The translations under genes were made by a program, and so were the position numbers. Positions 11,800 to 23,900 of a stretch of DNA of 64,000 nt are shown piece by piece (position 1 is the first letter of the stretch; every line of letters begins with the position of its first letter). The notes beneath the pieces were generated by a model that did not search any database, was not told the DNA's origin, and worked only from the letters and a program-made list of their open reading frames with translations. The stretch spans positions 27,516,569-27,580,568 of the forward strand of contig CM055823.1 of assembly GCA_029582265.1 (NCBI GenBank), given 5' to 3'. Origin of the DNA: Zoroaster sp. YZ-2022. Taxonomy: Eukaryota; Echinodermata; Asteroidea; Forcipulatida; Zoroasteridae.

Positions 11800-12754
11800 A
11801 TGCGTTTTAAGTTTATTTCCTTATAGCGTAACTTTCTTAATACTAAACAAAGAACTCACGACATCAGTGCCCAATATTATCAATATATCTTAAATCCATG
11901 TGTTCATTTTCATCAAAAACTTAACCTCTAGTTTTAATACAGCTGGTTTCTAAAACAAAATCATCTGAAAAGCATACTATACGAACTAATGATCTTCCCG
12001 CCTGTAAACGTGATTGTCACAAGGCTTCAAGCCATTTCTTACGGCCAGCATTTACCGAGCGAGGCTTTGATGCACTGACCGTAACAGCGTTGTGGTGTGA
12101 AGTTATCACAGCTCTACCGTGTGAAACCTCCACAAATAATTTTACTAAAAGATGAATGATTGTTCGGTGATGTGGACTGATTATTCAATCTTTACCTCCT
12201 GGGGTAGACAAGCTACGATCTTTGTTCATTTTTGTTTGTTGTGTGTATGTATGGGGGCAACTGTATCTGTTATTCAAGCACGCCGAGTTGCAAAGAAATA
12301 ATAATAACAAGAATATTCATAACCTTGAATTTGAGTGTAAATCAAAAGCAATTGCCGTCAGTAAGTTGTGCATAACATTCTGATCAAGAACATTGGGTTC
12401 TCTGAAACAAACACAAGAGGGCAGTATTCATGAGACGAACTCAGTTTCTCACTAAAGATAAGGTAAAGATCATCAAATGGTCGAAACACGATCAGAGAAG
12501 GCTTTCGACGGGGCATTGAATCTGTGTCATACTTTTAGATGGCTCAGTGACTGAAAATAAGAGCATGCGCTGACCTAGATATAAGTCAATAAGTTCATCC
12601 AAAAGATTATATTTTCCTATATTCCATGTTATAATTAATGCAAAAGATTCGAACAATTTATTTTCTGGAGCGACACGACGTAAGGAGCTGAAGCATTCGC
12701 AGGGTTGATGTTTTTAATGCATTGTTGTGCTCTTAAATCAAACATACTTATTGT
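11800..12754. other. Non-genic stretch, nothing recognised
   Basis: No supported coding segment, RNA gene or repeat family member was seen. Confidence 0.35.
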
Positions 12755-13115
12755 GGAGTGTCGTGGCCGAGCGGTCTAGCTTACCGGATTCAAGTTCTGG
12801 TGTTAGCAGCAGAATGTGGGTTCGAATTCCGGCCGTGACACTTGTGTCCTTGAGTAAGACACTTAACCATAATTGCTTCTCTCCACCCAGGGATTAAATG
12901 GGTACCTGTGAGGGCAGAGTTGGTTGATTAGCCCTATATGCGCTGTAATGGCAGCAATTGAGCTGTATAATCCCCAGGGAGCTGAGATGGTTTCAGGAAG
13001 GATTTATGAGCCTTATGAGCAGGGGTAATAATATGCGCCTTGAGCACCACTCAGTTGGTGGATACGTGCGCTATATAAGTCCACACATTATTATTATTAT
13101 TATTATTATTATTAT
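12755..13115 (+). mobile_element. SINE copy 2, full length (tRNA-Leu-derived)
   Basis: It starts GGAGTGTCGTGGCCGAGCGG, which holds a good RNA polymerase III A box. TTCAAG sits in the anticodon-arm position, and the B box GGTTCGAATTCC lies near 12820. The type II tRNA shape with a long variable arm fits a tRNA-Leu ancestor. The body has CCATAATTGCTTCTCTCCAC, CCTGTGAGGGCAGAGTTGG and GCAGCAATTGAGCTGTATA. The tail is GATACGTGCGCTATATAAGT followed by (ATT)n. It is the best full-length plus-strand copy in the window. Confidence 0.9.
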
Positions 13116-14590
13116 ACTCGTAGATTACCATTGCAAACATCACTGTTGTACCAGGGAAGTTCCCTCTAGCTAACATACTATGCAACGACATTAATTTTCG
13201 CAATCCAAAAAAGAAAACAAGAAAACTGCCACAACAACATTTTTCAATACCACGCCAAGTAAGCATTGATTGTTCGATCAATTTCATTTCGCACTCAGCC
13301 TAAGGTGTCAATGCGTACGTGCGCACGGGATTTGCATAGTGTCCTCAGACTTTGTCAACATGACGTTGACAGACCCCTTTGACCTCAGTTGACCTTGTGT
13401 TCTCGTACCCGTCAGATTTTGTCAAGTTATTTGGACCAAGTGGTGCCAGAGACACCTCCCTTCAACGGAATAAGCTTTGTAAATAAACTTGTTCCTGGGG
13501 TCTAGGGTGTCTAGCATGTGTGTATTTACTTATTAAGTGAATGAAAAATTACCCAGGTTCAATCATCTTGACAGAGCGTGCGCTTGGAAACTTAATGAAG
13601 CTTCATCGTGACGTGCTGGAAGTGGTGAGAGTTCGCATGAACCGGAAAAGAACAACTATTTATTGTTGTAAAAATAAAATGCTAAAGATCTGAGCTTGAC
13701 AAGTGCTGGAAAACTGACAGTCAACCAGAAACATGCACAGCGTACGAGTAAATATGTCAAACATGTGCGTGTATTGTGTCTTTGAATCGGCCACGTTGTT
13801 GCTCACGACGGGGACACTACAAAGAACTCAAAACTTTCCTAACTAATTTTTTTGTCAGAAAAAGTATACTGAACCTCAGTGGTCATGAACTATTTACACA
13901 GTAGCATCTTAAATACAAAATTGTAGCATTTTCTGTACATTCATACGGGAACAATTTACGAATGTGATGTCAGCGGATCACAGCCGACTGGCTCAGCCAA
14001 AATATTTCGCGCAACATTTCGTCACCTTTGCCGCCGTAAATAACGAGAAATATAAGTCCTGAAACAAACACCCAGTCGGGATACCAATTAAAGTCACTTC
14101 AAATTTGGCAATGAAAAACGAATGAATAATTTATTCATTGTATATTATTGTTTGGCGTCCAAAATAGTTGGATTATAAACATAATTATACGAGGCGCCAA
14201 AGACTGTGACTGCAGTTTTAATCTGATGATAAATCTTTCAATCTACGGGTCCATAAAACCTGTACTATTTGCAGAGTTAACATTTTCTGCTCCATTTTAT
14301 AGTCGTAAAAACCTATAAAATCTCAATCCGTGAATTGTCCTTTGAACGCGGAAAAGGAAATACAGACAGTTGACCCAATGACTGGAAAAAGCTTCGTCAT
14401 TTCAAATTCAAAACATTTAAACCCGTGCATTTGTTATTAAGTATTGATCACGTGACTTGTTTACACTTTGCGCGACATTTAGAGTACTAGGGTGATTTCC
14501 CGCCGGGAAAAAGTGTGTGTATACGTATGCAGCAGAGTTCACGTTCCTTTTTATACTTCTCCATTTATCTCCAAATAACATAAATAAGAA
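13116..14590. other. Non-genic stretch, nothing recognised
   Basis: Apart from the end of the SINE's (ATT)n tail, no gene or repeat structure is supported. Confidence 0.35.
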
Positions 14591-14595
14591 AATTT

Positions 14596-14667
14596 GGCTG
14601 ATGCAGGACTCGAACCCGCGACCTCTCGAATACCGTACGAGCGCTCTACCAACTGTGCTAACCAGCC
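14596..14667 (-). tRNA. tRNA-shaped sequence, possible pseudogene or SINE head
   Basis: The minus strand folds into a 72-nt cloverleaf. The acceptor stem GGCTGGT/ATCAGCC pairs with one G-T. The D arm is GCAC/GAGC with one mismatch and carries A-box-like TAGCACAGTTGG. The T arm GCGGG-TTCGAGT-CCTGC carries a perfect B box. The anticodon stem CTCGT/TCGAG has a T-T mismatch, and the loop ACGGTAT has C instead of the invariant U33. A strict reading gives anticodon GGT, which is unusual for a eukaryotic tRNA-Thr. No intron is seen. The odd anticodon arm argues for a pseudogene or a tRNA-derived repeat. Confidence 0.5.
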
Positions 14668-14679
14668 CCTTTGTTGGTG

Positions 14680-16310
14680 GGCGGTCCACTTATGCCAAAT
14701 ATCTGTTGCTCTATGGGGCCAGGTCAGAGGCCAAACTATATCTGCCGAGTAGCCAGGGATCAAGCCCCGGTCAGATGCAAACAACCTGCGTAACGGCAGT
14801 AGCGGGGATCACACAACGGGACACAGGCCTTTTACGTGGTTGTACACAGAATAAATATATAGGAAGAAACTGACCTGAATGGGAAGCGAGCAAAGAAAAT
14901 TTGGCTGATGAATAAGATTTTAGATGTAATGTTAGTGCCATATTAAACTATCAATCAAATTAAAAAAATTCTGATGCTGATATCTCAAAATACGGCCTAT
15001 CACATTTTATGGTTACTTGTCATAGACCACACAGTGTACATTTTTTGTGCACGGCGCTCTTTTGTAAAATGTGACAGATAGAAAAAATAAACCCTTTAAG
15101 TTTATTTTTGAATAATTGTAAATAACTTGTTTCGAGCGACCTCTACTGTCTGTATCAAGACTGACAACACTCAAACGCTATTGTATCTCCGACAGGTTGA
15201 TAAATAAATCAGAGAGAATCACCATCCAGAATAAGGCTGTCTCCCATATCTATCTGCTAGTCATAAAGGTCACATAGACATGTGATGTCACTGGTCACAT
15301 TGTCTATGAGTGAACCTGTATACAAAATTGACTTGAATTACAAATACTTTGCTCCTTATACAACAAAAATATTCAACCGTTCGCATAGTTGCCCTTTGCC
15401 TTTTAGATTGTCAAACAGGTAATATTACACGATGTCTTTATACGTGTTCGTTATCTCTGTCAAACACTCGACTCTTTATGTGAGGTTGTTGGACCCAATT
15501 CTTGAATTGTGCAACATTTGTAGACAGAAAATATATATTCCCCTCGGGGGCGGATCTAGATTTCAAAGAGGGGGGCACCTCAAAAACCCAAATCAGGTCA
15601 ATTCATGTTCCCTTTTTACACGTGACTTCGGTGCGGGGAGAGGGTACGCTCAATACTTTATGGGGCCAAGGAATTCCAGAGGTAACTCAGATCTGATTAT
15701 GATGAGAATAGCGCCTGCTTCAATAATTTTTTTGGCTGAATGAAGAAAAAATACTGGAACACTGAAAAAGTGGAATTCGAACCTTCGCCCGATTGGCACC
15801 TCTTTATAAAACTATATACATTTTAGGCGGTTTCACAAGAATATATTCATTTGTCAATTTTCTGGGGGAGCCTGTCAGAAGCCATGAAACCTTACATGGC
15901 ATGTATAGCCACAGATACAACACAGCAGTGGGTGGATCACTCACATCACAAAGGTATACTTTATAGTCAGTTATAGTTTCCTCTGTAGTTTGTTAAAGAT
16001 TTAAGACATACCGGTAAGCAATTTTGAACACTGAGTAAAGTACTTACCGATATTGCCCCACAGTATGAAATAAGGCTGTTGAATCGTCCACAAGAATTGG
16101 TAAATCGTAAATGCGGTTATCATAGATCAACAGCAACCAATTAAATAGTTGTAAAGCAACGCCTGCAGCTGTCCTATAAAATATTATATCAGCTGATTAC
16201 AGTGATAAATGAACTCCAATGATTCGAAAGCAAACTTTGGAGTTTGTACTCTGGCGGTGTACAAAACTTTTTCAAATTGATTGTTTAAAAGGAAGGTACT
16301 ATACACATCG
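14680..16310. other. Non-genic stretch
   Basis: A repeat of TTTGGCTGATG, matching the 3' edge of the tRNA-like sequence, occurs at 14900. A GGGCGGATCTAGATTTC motif near 15550, with short G runs, resembles the ends of family C MITEs. No gene is supported. Confidence 0.35.
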
Positions 16311-16311
16311 G

Positions 16312-16829
16312 TACACTGTAAAAGTGATATTTACATTTCTAAACACTACATTTCTAAACACATAGCTTGTACTCACTTTTTTCACATGTTTAGCCTAAAA
16401 CATGTTTAGATTGTGCTTTTTTCTGTGGTGTGTCTTTGAATCCTAAAAACCGTATGAACAGGTGTCAAAAAGCTAAGCACATTCAGCTTTGTGACATGTA
16501 CAGAGGATGGCCGTTTAGCTTTGTGACATGTACAGAGGATGGCCGTTTAGCTTTGTGACATGTACAGAGGATGGCCGTTTAGCTTTGTGACATGTACAGA
16601 GGATGGCCGTTTAGCTTTGTGACATGTACAGAGGATGGCCGTTTAGCTTTGAGACATGTACAGAGGATGGCCGTTTAGCTTTGTGACATGTACAGAGGAT
16701 GGCCGTTTAGCTTTGTGACATGTACAGAGGATGACCGTTTAGCTTTGTGACATGTACAGAGGATGACCGTTTAGCATTTAAACACATTCCTAAACGCGTT
16801 TAAATTCTAAACACCATTTTTACAGTGTA
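16312..16829. mobile_element. MITE with ACACTGTAAAA ends carrying a minisatellite
   Basis: The left end TACACTGTAAAAGTG and right end CATTTTTACAGTGTA are inverted. Subterminal TTCTAAACAC words repeat on both sides. The centre is occupied by a 32-bp minisatellite. End motifs match the element at 3215-3418. Confidence 0.65.
16484..16775. repeat. 32-bp minisatellite, about nine copies
   Basis: The unit reads TTTAGCTTTGTGACATGTAC followed by AGAGGATGGCCG. Copies are almost identical. Single changes (GAGACATG in one unit, GATGACCG in the last two) suggest recent expansion. Confidence 0.95.
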
Positions 16830-17573
16830 TTTTCCAAAATACGTGTTTGTGTTTGTCTTGTACCAACCTAAAATCTTTCGCTTGTGCTCTGTTCACGTAA
16901 ATGTATATTCCTACTATATTTTCATAGGTTTCATTACTTGATCTCGAGAACAGTTCACTTCCAGTTATAGGGAGCTCATAATTAACAAGCTTGTTTTAAA
17001 TGAGCTCCCTCCATATCATACCACTCGCATCTATATTATTCATGATTATCACTTCTCTTATTAATTTTGCTTCTTTTGTTTTGTCATAATAATTTTGTTT
17101 GCTACCAATGGTATTGATATGGAAATAAAATGAATTGAATTGAAAAAATTGAAAAATAGGCTTAGATTTTCTCAAAGCACTTAGAATTCAGATGGATTGA
17201 TGTTTGTTATTAAGCGTTTACAGAAATTGTGTAAATCAGTTTAACACACTTGTTATGTAAAATTGTAAAACAGCAAATTGTTGGAAATAGAGTTGCCTGC
17301 ATTTTGATGTAAATATACATGGTTTTTTACAGTGTGACACTGATGTATATATTTATGTAAAACACCCACAAAATCAACGTTTCAATGTAAATATATTGTA
17401 AATAATTAATAAGCAACCCGATCTATCAACTTCATTTGAGGCATTTTGAAATTTAAACTTGGTTTCAGCATGGTTTCAGACATCGAAAAATCATCATGGG
17501 TGAAGGTGTGGTGTGGTGTGTGTGCGTGGGGGAAGGGAGTTCACATGAATAACTGTGAGCATTAATTCCTCCT
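16830..17573. other. Non-genic stretch upstream of the first gene
   Basis: AT-rich. TTTTTTACAGTGTGACA near 17322 resembles a further right end of the ACACTGTAAAAA MITE family, without a clear left end. GGTGTGGTGTGTGTGCG lies near 17510. Confidence 0.3.
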
Positions 17574-17595
17574 CCCCCCCCCCCCCCCCCCCCCA
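17574..17595. repeat. Poly-C run
   Basis: About 21 consecutive Cs lie roughly 265 bp upstream of the start codon of the gene at 17859. The opposite strand is a G run that could form quadruplex-like structure. Confidence 0.9.
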
Positions 17596-17675
17596 ACGCG
17601 TCGTTTATACGTAGTGACGTGCCGGCGTGCACGATTTCGATATCAAACTAGTGGGGGCGCCCTCGTCTGTTGATA

Positions 17676-17700
17676 TTCGTTGCCAGGATTCGTTGCCCTG
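17676..17700. promoter_or_regulatory. Two RFX X-box-like half-sites
   Basis: GTTGCC occurs twice, at 17679-17684 and 17692-17697, 13 bp apart, about 165-180 bp upstream of the ATG. GTTGCC is the half-site of the X-box bound by RFX factors that drive ciliary genes. They are direct repeats rather than the usual inverted pair, so function is only suggested. Confidence 0.3.
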
Positions 17701-17858
17701 ATAATAAACGTATGTTACGTTTTACATACACACACGCCCAGCATGCATGCAGGCGCTAGCTAGGCCAAGATTGACTAAGTTACTCTCGTGTTAATCGTAC
17801 AGTACGAGTGAGTACATCAACTTCTTTCGCAGATTTCCTTAACTTAATCTTCCACAAA

Positions 17859-17954
17859 ATGCCGACTGACAGACGATTTGATCTCCACAAGACTAGTTCT
17901 GGAAGGGGTCTTGACTACAGACCGGAGTGCTATTTCCCAGCATCAGATTTTAAG
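17859..17954 (+). CDS. Exon 1 of the putative axonemal protein gene
   Basis: It encodes 32 residues starting MPTDRRFDLHKTSSGRGLDY. The ATG has an A at -3 (CACAAAATG). The donor is AAG|GTAGGC, phase 0. No in-frame ATG is supported further upstream. Confidence 0.8.
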
Positions 17955-20900
17955 GTAGGCTTGTATTTAAAATGTTAAGTTCAAGTTTGCAAAGCAACTG
18001 CCCAAACCTCGCCAATTCACAGAACAACACAGAATAACGTTAACCCAACAACAAGGGCAAGGCTTCAATTATTTAAAAAATAATTCAATCATTCATGTAT
18101 AATGTTAGGTGATATTAAATTTAACATCTTTGATGGAAAGCTGCATGCAAATGTCAATTCACATCCATGGGCAATGCATTTTTTGTGAATGCAAATCCAC
18201 CAAAAACCGGTCCTATGGCCTACTGAAAGACGACAACTGACGACAACATGTACTAAATGAACTCAAAACTAATAAATAAAGCTATAAATATGTTTATATG
18301 TGACAGAGGCATACATGCAGGTTTTTTGTTTGTTTTTTGTTGTTGAAAATGTGGTATTAATTAGCAATAAAAATGATTCTCTTCGCTCGCTGCAGTAGTA
18401 TTGGCCACCATGTTGCTTGCACAACGTAAGAAGACTGTACCATTATGTCAAAGGGTAACATTTATGTGTAGGGCCACACCAGCAGGAGGGAAAGTCTTTT
18501 AATGTATTTTTATGGGGTATATATATAACAAACAATGAATTGCAATTATAAATATATTTACAGATGTAGGAAACATAAATTTTTTTTGTGAAATATTATC
18601 TGGATCTGGATTGTTTTACTCCGTAAAAGCGGTAAATCCGCATCACTACAGAGTCTGGTATTGTCACGCCCAAAAACATCTAAGCCTAGTTCAAACAAAA
18701 CTAAATTTTATTCCATCAGAAATGTTTTTAATTGTTATGTGTAAAAACAAAATATTATATAAAAATTGGGGTAGAATGTCGTATCTGGCCGCCACTATTT
18801 TTCATTAAATATAACCAATAATGTAATCTTACCTACCTGGTAAGGTGGAGAACATATGGATGATGATGGACATATACTTCAAATTATTCCAGGATAAAAA
18901 AAAATTATTTAATGAAAAATCAGGCATTTTTGGCATACGATGACTTCCTCAGTCATGTCAGTCTGATCTTGTAAACTCCACAATTAGTGACCAACACAGC
19001 ATTGTACATGCGTAGTGGCAACTATAATAGGATCCTTCTATTTTCTGAAGGGGAGGATTTTTTTAGAAGGGAAATCAAGTCCGAAAACCATCATAAAAGT
19101 GGATTTTAAAGATAGTTTTCACTTTCTGTACCACCAAAAATCGATAGAATGTGGTTGCAAAAAAAATCCAAAAAAGCCCTTAAAAAGTAGCTGCCGGATA
19201 CGACATTCTTTCCAAAAATTATTCTTATTCTGACAACAGACAACAGTCAACAATCCCTTGCCGCCCGAGCTAGCCAAACAAGATGAGATTATCAAACCCT
19301 TCACAACCACAACGGGTGAGACACATGATTACAAACACCATGACGCTATACTGGGGAACCCGGAACATCACAAGGCACCTGGACATTGGAACGCTCACTA
19401 CAACAAAGACCTCAGAGAAAAAGTAAGTTTGAAATTACTTACTTTAAATTGCATGAAGTCACTAATTGCATGAAGTCATTAATGAAGTCATTAATATTGT
19501 GTGTGTATAATGTTAGGAACTAATGTCAAACCCAACCGCCACAATGTCTCTTGCATGTGTTTTTAGCAATCGACAAAATGGCCAACAGCTCATTGGATGT
19601 GCATACATTCATTGCTCAAAATCTCCCAAAATATCGTTTCCAATCCTCACTTGACTACGCTTTCCTCTCCTTAAGTGAATCCTCTATAATTTTTTTAAGG
19701 AAAATCTGTGAAAGTTTTAATATTTGGATAGAAAAAGTGACGTTTTTATTCTACATTCTTTCCTAATGAGTTAGAATGCTTATTTTGAATAGCAAATCAT
19801 GAATTTTGATACGCCAGGGAAATCTTTTACTAGTGATTGAAAACTCTGAATACATTTTTTCACTATTTTCTTGTGAATTTTGTTCAGTTTTGTTTTTTGT
19901 TTTCCAGAGCAGAATCTCACTGTTATACGTTCACTTAAAGTTTAAGAACATCGTCAGCAGTTCACAACTGTAATTGGTTATTTTGGGGGTTTTTTCCAGA
20001 ATTTTTCTTGGATAATGATTTAAAGAAAATCTGTTTGAGGTATGTCTGTCTTATGTGACACCTGTCTCCAGAGCCCCTACCTCTGTCTTATACGACACCT
20101 GTCTCCAGAGCCCCTACCTTTTTCTTATGTGACACCTGTCTCCAGAGCCCCCTACCTCTGTCTTATACGACACCTGTCTCCAGAGCCCCCTACCTCTGTC
20201 TTATATGACACCTGTCTCCAGAGCCCTACCTCTGTCTTATACGACACCCATCTCCAGAGCCCTTTTTGGAATTATTAGGCATCTCTACCCATAACTAATA
20301 GTCTTTTTTCCTGCTCGATTGATGTAGCTTCAGAATCGTCCCTGGAGGAAACCCTTGACGATGGGAAATCAAGAGTCGGAGGTACAGGCCAACTTCAAGG
20401 GAGCTCAAACACAGCCCGGCGTCGATTATAGCACCATCATGAAACCTCAAACCACCGATCTGATCGATCATCACAAGAATATGCCAGCACCCATCAAGGT
20501 AAATTAAAGCCTCACTAATTTGTCCAAGCAAATAGATTTGTGATCTTCCTCGTCTGACTTTATTGAATGGATCTGATTTTTGTTAGGTTTGTCCAATAAT
20601 TTGGACCAATAATTAACATAAGTTAAATGCACAGTTTCTAACACCTTCCCCTCCCATAGTTATTGCGGATTGTAACAAGAAAAAATCCATCTCCGACTGG
20701 CAAAAATAAAATTTCCCAGCAAGATAGTTCTAGTGTTCTTGTGAAATCATGGACAATTAACCCTCACTTTGAATCCCATAGACTTGTGTATTAGAAAACC
20801 AAGGTGGCCGCTTCATAAAAAATGACACCATCCATTCTTGTCGAGTTCCCTGACTTCCAATGATAAAATCACTATGAAAATAATAGTTTGAAAGGCACCA

Positions 20901-23900
20901 GTCTATTTTGGACATGAGCCTCATTCTGATTCCCATAGACTTGTGTATTAGAAAACCAAGATGGCCACTTCATGAAAAATGACACCATCCATTCTTGTCG
21001 AGTTCCCTGACTTCCAATGATAAAATCACTATGAAAGTAATAGTTTGAAAGGCACCAGTCTAATTTGGACACAAGCCTCATTCCGATTCCCATAGACTTG
21101 TGTATTAGAAAACCAAGATGGCCACTTCATGAAAAATGACACCATCCATTCTTGTCGAGTTCCCTGACTTCCAATGATAAAATCACTATGAAAATAATAG
21201 TTTGAAAGGTACCAGTCTATTTTGGACATGAGCCTCATTCTGATTCCCATAGACTTGTGTATTAGAAAACCAAGATGGCCACTACATGAAAAATGACACC
21301 ATCCATTCTTGTCGAGTTCCCTGACTTCCAATGATAAAATCACTATGAAAGTAATAGTTTGAAAGGCACCAGTCTAATTTGGACACAAGCCTCATTCCGA
21401 TTCCCATAGACTTGTGTATTAGAAAACCAAGATGGCCACTTCATGAAAAATGACACCATCCATTCTTGTCGAGTTCCCTGACTTCCAATGATAAAATCAC
21501 TATGAAAATAACAGTTTGAAAGGCACCAGTCTATTTTGGACATGAGCTTCATTCTGAATCCCATGGACTTGTGTATTAGAAAACCAAAATGGCCGTTCCG
21601 TGAAATGTTTGGTAACTTGTATGACGACATTTTGATCTTTCTTGTTATAAACAGGACAACTTACCGAAATACAAGCCATCCTTGGTGCGCGACGACGGTG
21701 CCCTACAGCTACTTGATCCTTACGTGCCGACCTCACACCAAGTCCACAAACGATTCAGCCGCCATGAATTGGGTGGTTATCCTAAGAAGGATGCAGCCAC
21801 ATACTGGAGGTGTGAGGATTACCCACAGGCCTGGGGACACGGCACCAAGCACAAGTGAGTATTTTTGTTCTTTAGATGACCATACTTTGGACGAAATAAT
21901 ATATGTGACCTGCTCTGGCAAAACCCGAAACTTCTCGTCAGTTACCATAATGCGTAACAGCCATGAAAAGCTCAAAAACTGACCCCAGGGACCAGTTTGA
22001 GATTTTCATGTCACCATATATACTACCGGAATAAAGTAACTGTGCATCATTTGAAGTTATGCTATTTTTTAATGAAAAAAGATAATACAATGATTTGTGG
22101 TGTTCTGTTAAATCACTGTTTAACTGTTAACAGGATAATCTCGAAATCTGTATGCTTGGACACTAGGCTTCGTGACACGTCCTTGAAGAGATGTGGTGTC
22201 AAAAGTCAGTTCACAAACTCAGTATCGTGTGTGTCCACCATTGGCCGTGATGCAGGACAGAGATACATGGACCAGATCAGTGGGCCTCATGTGCAAGCCG
22301 CTCATTCAAAGACAAGGACGTAACATCACGCTTCAGCAAGATAATGCCTGTCCACATGTCGATCGTGTTGTGACAGATTTCCTGAGACAGCAGAACATTC
22401 GGTACTCCCTGGCCAGCTGTTTCTCCGGACCTGTCCCCATCGAGCACGCTTTGGGATGAAATGGAGCGGCGTTACGCCAAGCCCAGAATCAGCCATTGAC
22501 GTTAGCTGAATTGGGACAAGCGTTGGTTCAGACATGGAACAACATTCCCCAAGCTTTCTTCAATCGCTTAGTGTCGCCTATGGCGCGTCGTTGTCAAGCC
22601 TGCATCAACGCCAATGGTGGACACACACGATACTGAGTTTGTGAACTGACTTTTGACACCACATCTCTTCAAGGACGTGTCACGAAGCCTAGTGTCCAAG
22701 CATACAGATTTCGAGATTATCCTGTTAACAGTTAAACAGTGATTTAACAGAACACCACAAATCATTGTATTATCTTTTTTCATTAAAAAATAGCATAACT
22801 TCAAATGATGCACAGTTACTTTATTCCGGTAGTATAGATTGAGGGCATTTTCTTTAGATTTTGATGGAAAAAGAAACATCCTGAAATGTTGTTGGGAACA
22901 TTGTTAATTTTCACGATAAATTTGGGAGGTCACTCCGAAAAGTTGGGTCCAAGTTTAGGGTTTTGCCAGAGCCAGTCACATATATCTTTGTCAGATTTTG
23001 ATTAAAAACTGAACCCAATCCTACCATTAATATTGAAGACTGCAGATTCACAAATCATATTCACAAATACTGAAGACGTGGCAAAATTTAGCTATATAGG
23101 ATTCCAGCTGGCCAATCGTCATCGGGCAAGCTCGGTGGTTGAGAGGGTTAAGATGTCTGCACTAGTAAGCAGGTTCGAATCCCGGCTGAGTTGTCTGCGG
23201 AGTTTGTAGTGCTTTATACATATGTCTGTACAAGGGTAAAATCAAATAAATTGTTTTAGGGCTGTGTGTTTTCGGATATTTTTGGAACCGGATACCCGAT
23301 ATCAGGAAACTTTTAATGGAGTAATCTTTCAGTGAGGTGGGAAGGCTCCAAGTATTGACGGAAAAGCGTCAGGTGACAGCAAGTATCAACTTTTGAGAGA
23401 ATTTTTATTTTTATTTACTTATTTATTTTATGTGGCATTTTAAGAGCCTTGCGTTATGGCAACCTTTCATAAAAAAAAAAAATACCCGGATACCCGTTTT
23501 CATTCTTGTTGAAAACATGCCTCAAGTGGTGTACAAATACATGTGCTGTAAATGGTAACAAAATTGACCTTTATAATACAGAGGTTACCATACTTAAATC
23601 GATCTTTTCTTTACTGTATTGTTTTTATTAAGTGTAAACATTACATTGTTCAAGAGTGACAGATTTTCTGTTCACTCCGCTCAAATGTTAAGTCCGAATT
23701 TTAAAAAGTCGTCTACAGGTAATTGGAACCGAAAAATGGAACCGGGTAATGACAGTTTCGGTCGGATACCTGGCACAACCCTAAATTGTTTATCACCTGA
23801 CACAAGAATTTCATCCATCTCGATGTCATTACCAATATTAGCCTTCTTGTTTCAAAGTGTTATTGGTCAAGCAACTGGAGGTCTTTCAATCTTAAAATTC

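Noticed and set aside
14417..14873. Open frames containing LAQLVERSYGIREVAGSSPA and similar
   Set aside because: These are translations of the tRNA-like sequence, a well-known annotation artefact.
20872..21630. Overlapping minus-strand frames of 73-104 residues with repeated peptide
   Set aside because: They follow the 157-bp tandem repeat. The real exon at 21655 is on the other strand.
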